NCBI GenBank assembly: GCA_003331935.1
Contig: QOQE01000007.1
Coordinates: 1-64,000, forward strand
DNA from: Alphaproteobacteria bacterium
GTDB lineage: Bacteria; Pseudomonadota; Alphaproteobacteria; Rhodobacterales; Rhodobacteraceae
DNA length: 64,000 nt
Direction: 5' to 3'
Position 1 is the first letter of the stretch, and each line of letters starts with the position of its first letter. Below are positions 57,118 to 64,000 of the stretch, piece by piece. Below the pieces are notes generated by a model. It saw only the letters and a program-made list of their open reading frames with translations, was not told the DNA's origin and did not search any database. Made by a program: the position numbers and the translations under genes.

Positions 57118-57618
57118 TTAGCCCTCACCCTTGTAAGGGGCTACATACTGAAGTGCCATGTCCCAAGGGAAGAATATCCATGTATCTTGACTGACTTCGG
57201 TTATAAAAGTATCTAAAGAGGGTTTCCCCAATGGTTTGGCATAAACCGCTGCATAGTGTGCTTTAGGGTATTGACTTTTTATAGCTTGGAATGTCTTTCC
57301 TGTATCAACTAGGTCATCTACAATTAGTATTCCAGCACCGTCCCCCACATAAGCTTCTGCAGGAGACTTTAGAATTTTTGCGTCAGATTGCACTTGATGA
57401 TCATACGATTTAACACTTATAGTCTCCACTATTCTCAAATCTAACTCTCTGGCGACAACCATAGCGGGAACCATTCCACCTCTAGTTACGGCTACAACAG
57501 CTTTCCAATTGGTGCTTTCAGGAGCTATTTTTTCCAAGCGCCATGCAAGAGCTCTAGAGTCCCTATGTATTTGCTCCCATGATATATGAAACCCTTTTTC
57601 GTGTGGTAATGTCTCCAT
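57118..57618 (-). CDS. gpt: Xanthine phosphoribosyltransferase
   Basis: A type I phosphoribosyltransferase, 166 residues. [18 protein letters not shown] is typical of the Gpt N-terminus. [17 protein letters not shown] and the PRPP site [14 protein letters not shown] are clear. It salvages xanthine and guanine. I prefer ATG 57618, just after the fabI stop, over the longer frame from 57663, because family members begin near the EKGFHIS segment. Confidence 0.93.
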   Translation of the reverse strand: METLPHEKGFHISWEQIHRDSRALAWRLEKIAPESTNWKAVVAVTRGGMVPAMVVARELDLRIVETISVKSYDHQVQSDAKILKSPAEAYVGDGAGILIVDDLVDTGKTFQAIKSQYPKAHYAAVYAKPLGKPSLDTFITEVSQDTWIFFPWDMALQYVAPYKGEG

Positions 57619-57622
57619 TTCT

Positions 57623-58438
57623 TCACTCTTTTCTTCCAGTAACAACGTCAATATCTGGAGCATCCTCAGCTTTCATTCCAACGATATTGTATCCAGCATC
57701 AACATGGAGGTTTTCTCCGGTAATCCCAGAAGATAAATCAGATAAAAGAAAAAGTGATGCATTCCCAATTTCATCCTGGGTAACATTTCTCCTTAGAGGA
57801 GAATTCAATTCATTCCATTTCATAATGTATCTAAAGTCCCCAATTCCCGACGCGGCTAAAGTCTTTACCGTTCCGGCGCTAATCGCGTTCACTCTGATAT
57901 TCTTTTTTCCTAAATCCATTGCCATATAGCGAACGGAAGCTTCTAACGCGGCTTTTGCAACACCCATCACGTTGTAATGAGGCAGCACTTTCTCCGACCC
58001 ATAGTATGTTAACGTTAATACAGAGCCCCCGTTAGACATTATTTTTTCAGCTTCTTGGGTAACAGCGGTCAGAGAGTATACTGAAATATCCATGGTGGAT
58101 AAAAAATTTTGCTTCGACGTGTCTACGTACCTCCCTCTCAATTCATTCTTGTCTGAAAAACCGATGGCATGAACTAAAAAGTCAATATCTTTCCACTCAC
58201 TTTTTATTTTGGAGAAAGTTTCCTTTATAGCAAGTTGATCCGCTACATCGCATTCCAAAGTAAAGTTAGACCCAACACTATCAGCTAGTGGCACAATTCT
58301 TTTTTTTAGAGCTTCACCTTGGTAAGTGAAAGCTAATTTTGCGCCCTCAGAGCTACATGCCTTTGCTATGCCCCATGCTATTGATCTTTCGTTAGCCACG
58401 CCCATTATCAAGCCTTTTTTACCAGATAGCAGACCCAT
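57623..58438 (-). CDS. fabI: Enoyl-[acyl-carrier-protein] reductase (NADH) FabI
   Basis: A 271-residue SDR-type enoyl-ACP reductase. It begins [23 protein letters not shown]; the catalytic Tyr and Lys are in [23 protein letters not shown]. It performs the last reduction in each fatty-acid elongation round. The frame extends upstream to 58738 without family similarity and across the divergent pdxH start, so ATG 58438 is chosen. It heads a minus-strand group with gpt, mazG, fur and eno. Confidence 0.96.
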   Translation of the reverse strand: MGLLSGKKGLIMGVANERSIAWGIAKACSSEGAKLAFTYQGEALKKRIVPLADSVGSNFTLECDVADQLAIKETFSKIKSEWKDIDFLVHAIGFSDKNELRGRYVDTSKQNFLSTMDISVYSLTAVTQEAEKIMSNGGSVLTLTYYGSEKVLPHYNVMGVAKAALEASVRYMAMDLGKKNIRVNAISAGTVKTLAASGIGDFRYIMKWNELNSPLRRNVTQDEIGNASLFLLSDLSSGITGENLHVDAGYNIVGMKAEDAPDIDVVTGRKE

Positions 58439-58538
58439 TTTACTAATACTCCCTGTGAATTTTTTGAAATAAATTATATAAGAGAATAATGATTTTTTTT
58501 TTAAAAGCCATAACTGAGATAAAAAAATTGGAAATAAG

Positions 58539-59150
58539 ATGGAAAGTAAATTTGACGAAAAGCTATTCGCAGGAAAAGAGCCTTTAACGATTTTTCGTAG
58601 GTGGTTTGAAGAAGCTAAGAAAACAGAAATAAATGATCCGGATGCGATAGCACTGGCTACGGTTGACGAGGAGGGGTTGCCAAACGTGAGAATGGTGCTT
58701 CTTCGTATTATTGAGGATGATGGATTTGTGTTCTTCACTAATTATGGTTCAAAAAAAGCAAAAGAAGCATTCCTATCGAATAAGGTAGCTTTCAACCTAC
58801 ATTGGAAGTCATTGAGGAGGCAGATTAGAGTAAGAGGCTACGTAGAGAAGGAAGATGGAAAAATAGCAGACAAATATTTCTCCGAAAGACAAATTGGCTC
58901 AAAAACTGCGGCTTGGGCTTCTAAACAGAGCGAGACTTTGGCAAACAGAGAAGAGTTGATTGAGAGATGGCAAGCCTACAAAAATGATTTTAAGGAAAAT
59001 GTTGCAAGGCCAGATTTTTGGGGAGGTATAAGGATTAAGCCAATCCAAATTGAATTTTGGGCCGATGGACAATACAGACTCCATGACAGGTTTGTTTGGG
59101 AAAGAAGATTTGGTGAAAAGGTTTGGGGCGTTCGTAGACTATATCCTTAA
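58539..59150 (+). CDS. pdxH: Pyridoxamine 5'-phosphate oxidase
   Basis: A 203-residue FMN enzyme that makes pyridoxal phosphate. PNVRMVLLRIIEDDGFVFFTNYGSKKA is the FMN site, EFWADGQYRLHDRF and the ending VRRLYP are diagnostic. It is divergent from fabI across about 100 AT-rich bases, which include a run of T residues and must hold both promoters. Confidence 0.96.
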   Translation: MESKFDEKLFAGKEPLTIFRRWFEEAKKTEINDPDAIALATVDEEGLPNVRMVLLRIIEDDGFVFFTNYGSKKAKEAFLSNKVAFNLHWKSLRRQIRVRGYVEKEDGKIADKYFSERQIGSKTAAWASKQSETLANREELIERWQAYKNDFKENVARPDFWGGIRIKPIQIEFWADGQYRLHDRFVWERRFGEKVWGVRRLYP

Positions 59151-59219
59151 TTCTTTTAATGTTTTTTTTTCAAATTCTGGTATGATAACCAATATTGCTT
59201 GTGGAGTGGGAGTGGCTGC

Positions 59220-59720
59220 TTGAGTGTTAAATTGAAAGGAACCGTTAAGTGGTTTGATACTACTAAAGGGTTTGGTTTTCTACTTGTTGATGATAGCAAG
59301 GGTGATGTGTTGCTTCATGCCAACGTATTAAGAAACTTTGGTAGGGGGTCGGTGGTTGAAGGATCGACAGTTGAATTCGAAGTTCAAGACACTGATAAGG
59401 GAAGACAGGTCTCAATAATCCACAGCTTGGATCTCCCTAATGAACTTAACGAGACATTTGAAGATAGCGAAGAGCTGGGTATTCCAGACGTTTCCGGTGT
59501 GGAACTTGTTCCGGCGCGTGTAAAATGGTTTGATAAATCGAAGGGGTTTGGCTTTGCTAATGTTTATCAATCGCATGAAGATATTTTTCTACATATGGAA
59601 ATTCTAAGACATTTTGGGTTTTCCGATTTACAAGCAGGAGAAGCTATTGTTCTTCAAGTAGTAGATGGGCCAAGAGGTAAGATGGCTGGAGCGGTGCACT
59701 CTTGGGATAATATTTCTTGA
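59220..59720 (+). CDS. Protein with two cold-shock domains
   Basis: About 166 residues containing two cold-shock domains in tandem. Domain 1 has [19 protein letters not shown] and VLLHANVL; domain 2, from about residue 100, has [19 protein letters not shown] and DIFLHMEIL. Both keep the RNP1-like K-G-F-G-F and RNP2-like [LF]-L-H motifs. It probably binds single-stranded nucleic acid. I place the start at TTG 59220, with GGGAG 7 bases before it; an earlier TTG at 59199 adds seven residues with no similarity. Confidence 0.88.
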   Translation: MSVKLKGTVKWFDTTKGFGFLLVDDSKGDVLLHANVLRNFGRGSVVEGSTVEFEVQDTDKGRQVSIIHSLDLPNELNETFEDSEELGIPDVSGVELVPARVKWFDKSKGFGFANVYQSHEDIFLHMEILRHFGFSDLQAGEAIVLQVVDGPRGKMAGAVHSWDNIS

Positions 59721-59781
59721 AAGATCGTTAAATTTAGTCCAAAAGTTATCGAAGCTGCTAAGAATAATCTCTGTTGATTCG

Positions 59782-59858
59782 CGGGGCGTGGCGCAGCCTG
59801 GTAGCGCGACGGTTTTGGGTACCGTAGGTCGTGAGTTCGAATCTCGCCGCCCCGACCA
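59782..59858 (+). tRNA. tRNA-Pro (TGG)
   Basis: The acceptor stem CGGGGCG pairs with CGCCCCG and is followed by ACCA. The anticodon stem ACGGT/ACCGT closes the loop TTTGGGT, giving anticodon TGG (Pro). The D-arm has GCGCAGCCTGGTAGCGC and the T-arm GAGTTCGAATCTC. It decodes CCA and related proline codons. Confidence 0.97.
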
Positions 59859-60126
59859 CATAAAGATCTGAGGTAACTTACATTTATTAATAAGATGTAC
59901 CCCGCTGGTGTTGCAGCAAAAATATTAGAAAGAAGTGGTGTCAACAAAAAAATTTTTTTTTTTTTTAAAATTTTTATTGACCTTAGGGTGTTTTATCGCG
60001 CAATTTGTATTTCAGGCCGAGCAAACATCAATATGTAGTATGCGGTGAGCTTCTGGCTCAACACCGTGGATTCGTAAGAATGTTTAGTTAAAATAACAAT
60101 TATAGAGAACACTGGGGACGAGCATT
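59859..60126. other. Leader region between tRNA-Pro and nrdJ with long A/T tract and hairpin
   Basis: A stretch of A7 followed by 14 T sits at about 59946-59967 and may end the tRNA transcript. Further right, CGGTGAGC and GCTCAACACCG (60043-60066) form a GC-rich stem with a small bulge. This is the only notable structure in the nrdJ leader. I see no cobalamin riboswitch box and no clear NrdR box. Confidence 0.4.
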
Positions 60127-63100
60127 ATGAAATTTGAACGAAGAAACACAGTTGAAGACGTAGAAGTCTATGAGAGTATGGTTTTTAAAAAAACTGACTC
60201 TGAAATTAGAAATCCGGATGGATCAATCGTGTTTAGTGCAAAGAACATTGAGATACCTGAAGGTTGGAGCCAAGTCGCTGCCGATGTTCTAGCACAGAAA
60301 TATTTCAGAAAAGCCGGAGTTCCGAAAGTTTTGAAGAAGGTTTATGAGGAAGGCGTCCCCGTTTTTTTGCAACGAAGCACCGAAGACAAAGAGGCCTTAG
60401 AAAAAATTGTTCCAGAAAAAAGATATACTAGCGAAACTACAGCGACACAGGTTTTTGATAGGTTGGTTGGCGCGTGGGCATATTGGGGCTGGAAGGGAAA
60501 CTACTTTGACAGCGAAAAAGACGCAAAAATTTATTATGATGAAATGAGGTTCATCCTGGCTAACCAAATGGGAGCGCCCAATTCACCCCAGTGGTTTAAC
60601 ACAGGGCTTCATTGGGCATATGGAATAGACGGCCCAAGCCAGGGGCATTTTTACGTTGATCACAAAACGCACAAGTTAATAACCTCTAAGACCGCATATG
60701 AGCATCCACAACCTCATGCCTGTTTTATCCAGTCAATTCAAGATGATTTAGTAAATGATGGCGGGATAATGGACCTATGGAAAAGGGAAGCTCGGCTTTT
60801 TAAATACGGCTCAGGAACAGGAACAAACTTCTCATCGTTAAGGGGGAGCGCTGAAGGTTTGACCGGTGGAGGAAAGTCCTCAGGTTTAATGTCATTTTTA
60901 AAAATAGGTGACCGGTCGGCTGGCGCGATAAAGTCAGGAGGAACAACAAGGCGAGCGGCCAAAATGGTTATATGTGATGTAGATCACCCGGATATTGAGG
61001 AATTTATAAACTGGAAAGTTATAGAAGAACAGAAAGTAGCCGCTTTGGTAGCAGGTTCGAAGTTACACGAAAAAATGCTCAACAAGATATTTGAAGCAGT
61101 AGATTCTGAGGACGTTGAAAAAAACAGTAAAACCAACCCAAAGATAAACAAGAAACTGAACAAAGCTATAAGAGAAGCACGTCAGAGCATGATCCCTGAC
61201 ACTTACATAAACAGAATATTGGAGTACGCAAAGCAAGGGTACAAAGAGATAACGTTTCCAACTTATGATACCGATTGGGACTCCGAGGCATACCTTACAG
61301 TATCCGGTCAAAACTCTAATAACTCAGTAAGAGTGACAGACAGATTTCTTTCAGCTGTCAAACACAATAGAGACTGGGAACTGCTGAAAAGAACAGACGG
61401 TAAGGCACTGAAGAAGGTTAAGGCACGTGAGCTATGGGATCAGATAGCACATGCAGCATGGTCGTGTGCTGATCCGGGAATCCAATATCATGATACCATC
61501 AACGCATGGCATACCTGTCCAGAAGATGGAGATATACGAGCCTCTAATCCTTGTTCTGAATATATGTTTCTCGATGATACAGCTTGCAATTTGGCATCTA
61601 TAAACCTCCTTAAGTATTTGAAGGAAGGAAAATTTGACTATAAAAGCTTTACCCACTCAATAGAGCTCTGGACACTAAGTTTAGAAATCTCAGTTATGAT
61701 GGCTCAATTCCCTAGTAAGGAAATTGCGGAAGGTTCCTTCGATTACAGAACCCTTGGATTAGGGTATGCAAATCTTGGTGGTTTGCTGATGAACATGGGA
61801 TTATCCTATGATAGTAAAGAGGGTAGGGCGATATGTGGCGCGATAACCGCCATAATGACTGGAACTTCATACAAGACTTCTGCAGAGATAGCAGGAGAAG
61901 TTGGGTCCTTTAAAAGATATACAAAAAATAAGAAACACATGTTAAGGGTCATAAAAAATCATAAAAGGGCAGCCTTTGGTGAGAAAAGCGGCTATGACAA
62001 AGTAAATGTAATGCCAGTACCTCTCGATATTGAGAACTGTCCCGACACAAATTTAGTTACCATTGCGCAAGAGGCCTGGACACAAGCGTTATCTCTGGGT
62101 GAAAAGAATGGCTACAGAAATGCTCAAGTTTCGGTTATAGCACCTACTGGGACAATTGGATTGATCATGGATTGTGATACTACGGGCATTGAACCTGATT
62201 TTGCTCTTGTAAAGTTCAAAAAGCTAGCTGGCGGTGGATATTTCAAAATAATCAACCAATCAGTGCCTAAAGCGCTTAAGGTACTTGGTTATGACCAGCA
62301 AAAGATAGACTCTATTATCAACTATGCTGTTGGTAATGGCTCTTTACAAAACTGTCCTAAAATAAACTCTACGTCTCTTTTAGGACATGGATTCTCATCT
62401 AAAGAGATTGAAAAAATTGAAAAAGCTCTACCAACCGCTTTTGATATTAAGTTTGTTTTTAATCAATGGACGCTTGGACAAGAATTTTGCAGAGATACTC
62501 TTGGAGTTCCTATGGAGAAGCTAAATGATCCAAGCTTCAGTTTGCTAGCTCACTTAGGTTTTAGTAATGAAGATGTATCAAAGGCTAATGACTATGTTTG
62601 TGGAACAATGACTCTAGAAGGTGCACCATTTCTGGAGAAAGCGCACTTACCTGTTTTTGACTGCGCGAATCCATGTGGAAAAAAGGGAAAACGATACCTT
62701 TCAGTTGAAAGCCATATTTACATGATGGCTGCTGCACAATCGTTTGTTTCTGGGGCCATTTCAAAAACAATTAATATGCCAGGAAATTCATCTATTAAGG
62801 ATTGTAAAGATGCCTATGAACTGAGCTGGTCGTTAGGCGTAAAAGCCAATGCCCTATACAGAGATGGTTCAAAGCTTTCTCAGCCTCTGTCTGCTGCATT
62901 AATAGAGGACGAAGGTGATGAACAGGATGGAAACATTGGTGAGGAGGCAAACGTCCAAAGGGCCTTGGAGCAGATAGTATATAAAGAGATCGTAAAAGGA
63001 CGGTCGAAGCTCCCTGAAAGGCGTAAAGGATACACACAAAAGGCAGTTGTTGGAGGCCATAAAGTGTATCTCCGTACTGGAGAATATGGGGATGGAAAAC

Positions 63101-63717
63101 TTGGAGAGATTTTCATAGATATGCATAAAGAGGGCGCCGCTTTTAGAGCTATGATGAACAATTTTGCTATTGCGGTATCGGTGGGGTTACAGTACGGCGT
63201 TCCTCTCGACGAATTTGTAGAGGCTTTTACGTTTACAAGATTTGAACCCGCAGGGCTAGTGCAAGGTAATGACACAATCAGAAATGCCACATCAATATTG
63301 GATTACATATTCAGAGAATTAGCCATATCTTATTTAGATAGAACAGATCTCGCTCATTCTCTTCCAGAAGATAATCTAGATACTTTAGGTGAAAAGCTAG
63401 AGTCTAATAAGATCTCTAAAGAGGCTGGCATTGGAAGGGCAGAAGAATCTCTTGAAATGATTAAGGAGCTCTCTAGCTCAGGATATCTAAGAAAAAGATT
63501 TCCGGTAGTAAATGAAAAAAATGAAGAAAATCCAGTTGCTAGCAGCTCAACCGGTGTAAACGACGAGGGATTTTTACAAATTTCTGCCCAAATAACGAAA
63601 GCGAAAATGCAGGGCTACGAAGGAGATCCTTGTAATGAATGTGGTAATTTCACATTAGTGAGAAATGGGACTTGTTTGAAGTGTAACACATGTGGTGGCA
63701 CGTCAGGGTGTAGCTAA
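60127..63717 (+). CDS. nrdJ: Class II (adenosylcobalamin-dependent) ribonucleotide reductase
   Basis: A 1196-residue reductase of the long NrdJ type. [27 protein letters not shown] and [11 protein letters not shown] belong to the catalytic barrel; [23 protein letters not shown] holds the active-site Cys loop, and [23 protein letters not shown] the P-x-G-T region. The C-terminal tail has four paired cysteines ([23 protein letters not shown]). It makes deoxynucleotides using vitamin B12, with or without oxygen. No nrdAB is in the window. Preceded by GGGGACGAGC near the ATG. Confidence 0.97.
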   Translation: MKFERRNTVEDVEVYESMVFKKTDSEIRNPDGSIVFSAKNIEIPEGWSQVAADVLAQKYFRKAGVPKVLKKVYEEGVPVFLQRSTEDKEALEKIVPEKRYTSETTATQVFDRLVGAWAYWGWKGNYFDSEKDAKIYYDEMRFILANQMGAPNSPQWFNTGLHWAYGIDGPSQGHFYVDHKTHKLITSKTAYEHPQPHACFIQSIQDDLVNDGGIMDLWKREARLFKYGSGTGTNFSSLRGSAEGLTGGGKSSGLMSFLKIGDRSAGAIKSGGTTRRAAKMVICDVDHPDIEEFINWKVIEEQKVAALVAGSKLHEKMLNKIFEAVDSEDVEKNSKTNPKINKKLNKAIREARQSMIPDTYINRILEYAKQGYKEITFPTYDTDWDSEAYLTVSGQNSNNSVRVTDRFLSAVKHNRDWELLKRTDGKALKKVKARELWDQIAHAAWSCADPGIQYHDTINAWHTCPEDGDIRASNPCSEYMFLDDTACNLASINLLKYLKEGKFDYKSFTHSIELWTLSLEISVMMAQFPSKEIAEGSFDYRTLGLGYANLGGLLMNMGLSYDSKEGRAICGAITAIMTGTSYKTSAEIAGEVGSFKRYTKNKKHMLRVIKNHKRAAFGEKSGYDKVNVMPVPLDIENCPDTNLVTIAQEAWTQALSLGEKNGYRNAQVSVIAPTGTIGLIMDCDTTGIEPDFALVKFKKLAGGGYFKIINQSVPKALKVLGYDQQKIDSIINYAVGNGSLQNCPKINSTSLLGHGFSSKEIEKIEKALPTAFDIKFVFNQWTLGQEFCRDTLGVPMEKLNDPSFSLLAHLGFSNEDVSKANDYVCGTMTLEGAPFLEKAHLPVFDCANPCGKKGKRYLSVESHIYMMAAAQSFVSGAISKTINMPGNSSIKDCKDAYELSWSLGVKANALYRDGSKLSQPLSAALIEDEGDEQDGNIGEEANVQRALEQIVYKEIVKGRSKLPERRKGYTQKAVVGGHKVYLRTGEYGDGKLGEIFIDMHKEGAAFRAMMNNFAIAVSVGLQYGVPLDEFVEAFTFTRFEPAGLVQGNDTIRNATSILDYIFRELAISYLDRTDLAHSLPEDNLDTLGEKLESNKISKEAGIGRAEESLEMIKELSSSGYLRKRFPVVNEKNEENPVASSSTGVNDEGFLQISAQITKAKMQGYEGDPCNECGNFTLVRNGTCLKCNTCGGTSGCS

Positions 63718-63721
63718 AAAA

Positions 63722-64000
63722 CTAGTTGGAATTGTCGCCTCTAAGTAAGGCGACAATTCCAGTCCTAGCTATTTCTTTCAGGCCTAAAGGTACCATTAGC
63801 TCAGCAAATGCATCTATCTTCTCCGAAGTGCCCGTAAGCTCGAATGTGAAGCTTTTTAAAGTGCTATCAACTACTTTTGCCCTGAATACATCAGCAAGTC
63901 GCAAAGACTCCACTCTATGATTGCCATTTCCAACAACCTTAAATATTGCAAGCTCTCTCTGAACAGCTTTACCCTTTAGGGTTAGATCTATTACCTCATG
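63722..64000 (-). CDS. ilvH: Acetolactate synthase small subunit, C-terminal part
   Basis: The frame runs off the right edge; 92 C-terminal residues are visible. LRLADVFRAKVVDSTLKSFTFELTGTSEKIDAF and the ending GLKEIARTGIVALLRG are the second ACT-like domain of IlvH/IlvN regulatory subunits. It controls acetohydroxyacid synthase in branched-chain amino acid synthesis. It is convergent with nrdJ, stops 4 bases apart, with an inverted repeat (GGAATTGTCGCC / GGCGACAATTCC) just inside its 3' end that may act as a bidirectional terminator. Confidence 0.92.
   Translation of the reverse strand, partial: HEVIDLTLKGKAVQRELAIFKVVGNGNHRVESLRLADVFRAKVVDSTLKSFTFELTGTSEKIDAFAELMVPLGLKEIARTGIVALLRGDNSN
63728..63760. 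terminator. Inverted repeat at the nrdJ/ilvH convergence, possible bidirectional terminator
   Basis: GGAATTGTCGCC at 63728-63739 and GGCGACAATTCC at 63749-63760 are perfect 12-base complements with a 9-base loop (TCTAAGTAA). The hairpin lies inside the last codons of ilvH and just beyond the nrdJ stop. It lacks a long T tract on either side, but a 12-base perfect stem between convergent stops fits a terminator. Confidence 0.6.

Noticed and set aside
58439-58738. N-terminal extension of FabI by 100 residues
   Set aside because: The extra part lacks family similarity, covers the divergent promoter and the pdxH start, and FabI normally begins at MGLLSGKKG.
59877-60020. Possible small coding frame after tRNA-Pro (from an ATG near 59896, through the long T tract)
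   Set aside because: It runs through homopolymers, has no recognisable similarity or ribosome site, and looks like non-coding leader DNA.
60010-60040. Possible NrdR box upstream of nrdJ
   Set aside because: The sequence ACATCAATATGTAGTA only loosely fits the 16-base NrdR pattern and there is no second box at the usual spacing.

Overview
The window looks like the chromosome of an AT-rich marine alphaproteobacterium. The basis for this is AT-rich codon use, red-type (form IC) RuBisCO with CbbX, a class II cobalamin-dependent ribonucleotide reductase, heterotetrameric sarcosine oxidase, DmdA-family proteins and a DddP-like DMSP lyase, with gene families and order typical of that class. RuBisCO together with methylated-compound catabolism fits a mixotrophic surface-ocean lineage (Candidatus Luxescamonaceae is one published example), but no marker in the window fixes the genus.

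Layout. 0-2.3 kb (+): end of a urease accessory operon (ureF 3' end, ureG), then an enoyl-CoA hydratase and an AhpD-like protein. 2.3-16.8 kb (-): nitrogen and one-carbon catabolism. The sox block (soxB, soxD, soxA, soxG, fhs, folD) turns sarcosine into glycine and handles the C1 unit on tetrahydrofolate. It is followed by nrtS and a six-gene operon that pairs a carnitine-to-betaine module (BKACE plus carnitine dehydrogenase-thioesterase) with a DmdA-family protein, a transthyretin-like protein, a TPP enzyme and a uronate-dehydrogenase-like SDR. 17.0-19.4 kb: a glutamine amidotransferase with an apparent ATC start, a cyclic-nucleotide-binding protein and a hydrolase-cyclase fusion. 19.5-25.7 kb (+): Calvin cycle operon (112-aa membrane protein, cbbF, cbbP, cbbA, cbbL, cbbS, cbbX), with no cbbR in the window.

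25.7-33.3 kb: housekeeping genes (mlaA, cysS, cimA, NDUFAF6-like, alkA-like, esterase, HNH, dsbB, DedA-like). 33.4-37.8 kb: a tRNA-Leu followed by an accessory islet. It holds a GC-rich dddP-like gene, a secreted-protein gene broken by an amber codon, a second DmdA-family gene, related imperfect repeats, a strong hairpin and a frameshifted hupE-like gene. 37.9-40.1 kb: an efflux transporter, a methyltransferase with an apparent ATA start and a rhodanese. 40.2-46.8 kb (+): a protocatechuate 4,5-cleavage operon (ligA, ligB, ligC, galB, ligK, galD, ligI) preceded by a dehydrogenase and followed by the remnant of a TRAP permease. 47.1-64 kb: thiolase, htpG, class II DAHP synthase, serB, gmk, gamma carbonic anhydrase, plsC, a reverse-strand fabI-gpt-mazG-fur-eno group, pdxH, a double cold-shock protein, tRNA-Pro, nrdJ and the 3' end of ilvH.

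How the genes could work together (inference): carnitine gives glycine betaine, betaine is demethylated to sarcosine and then glycine, methyl groups pass to folate and leave as formate through fhs/folD, urea and nitrate add nitrogen, and RuBisCO re-fixes CO2. The strongest candidate for something undescribed is the six-gene carnitine/DmdA/TPP/transthyretin operon at 2.3-8.8 kb. The tRNA-Leu islet with its repeats comes next.
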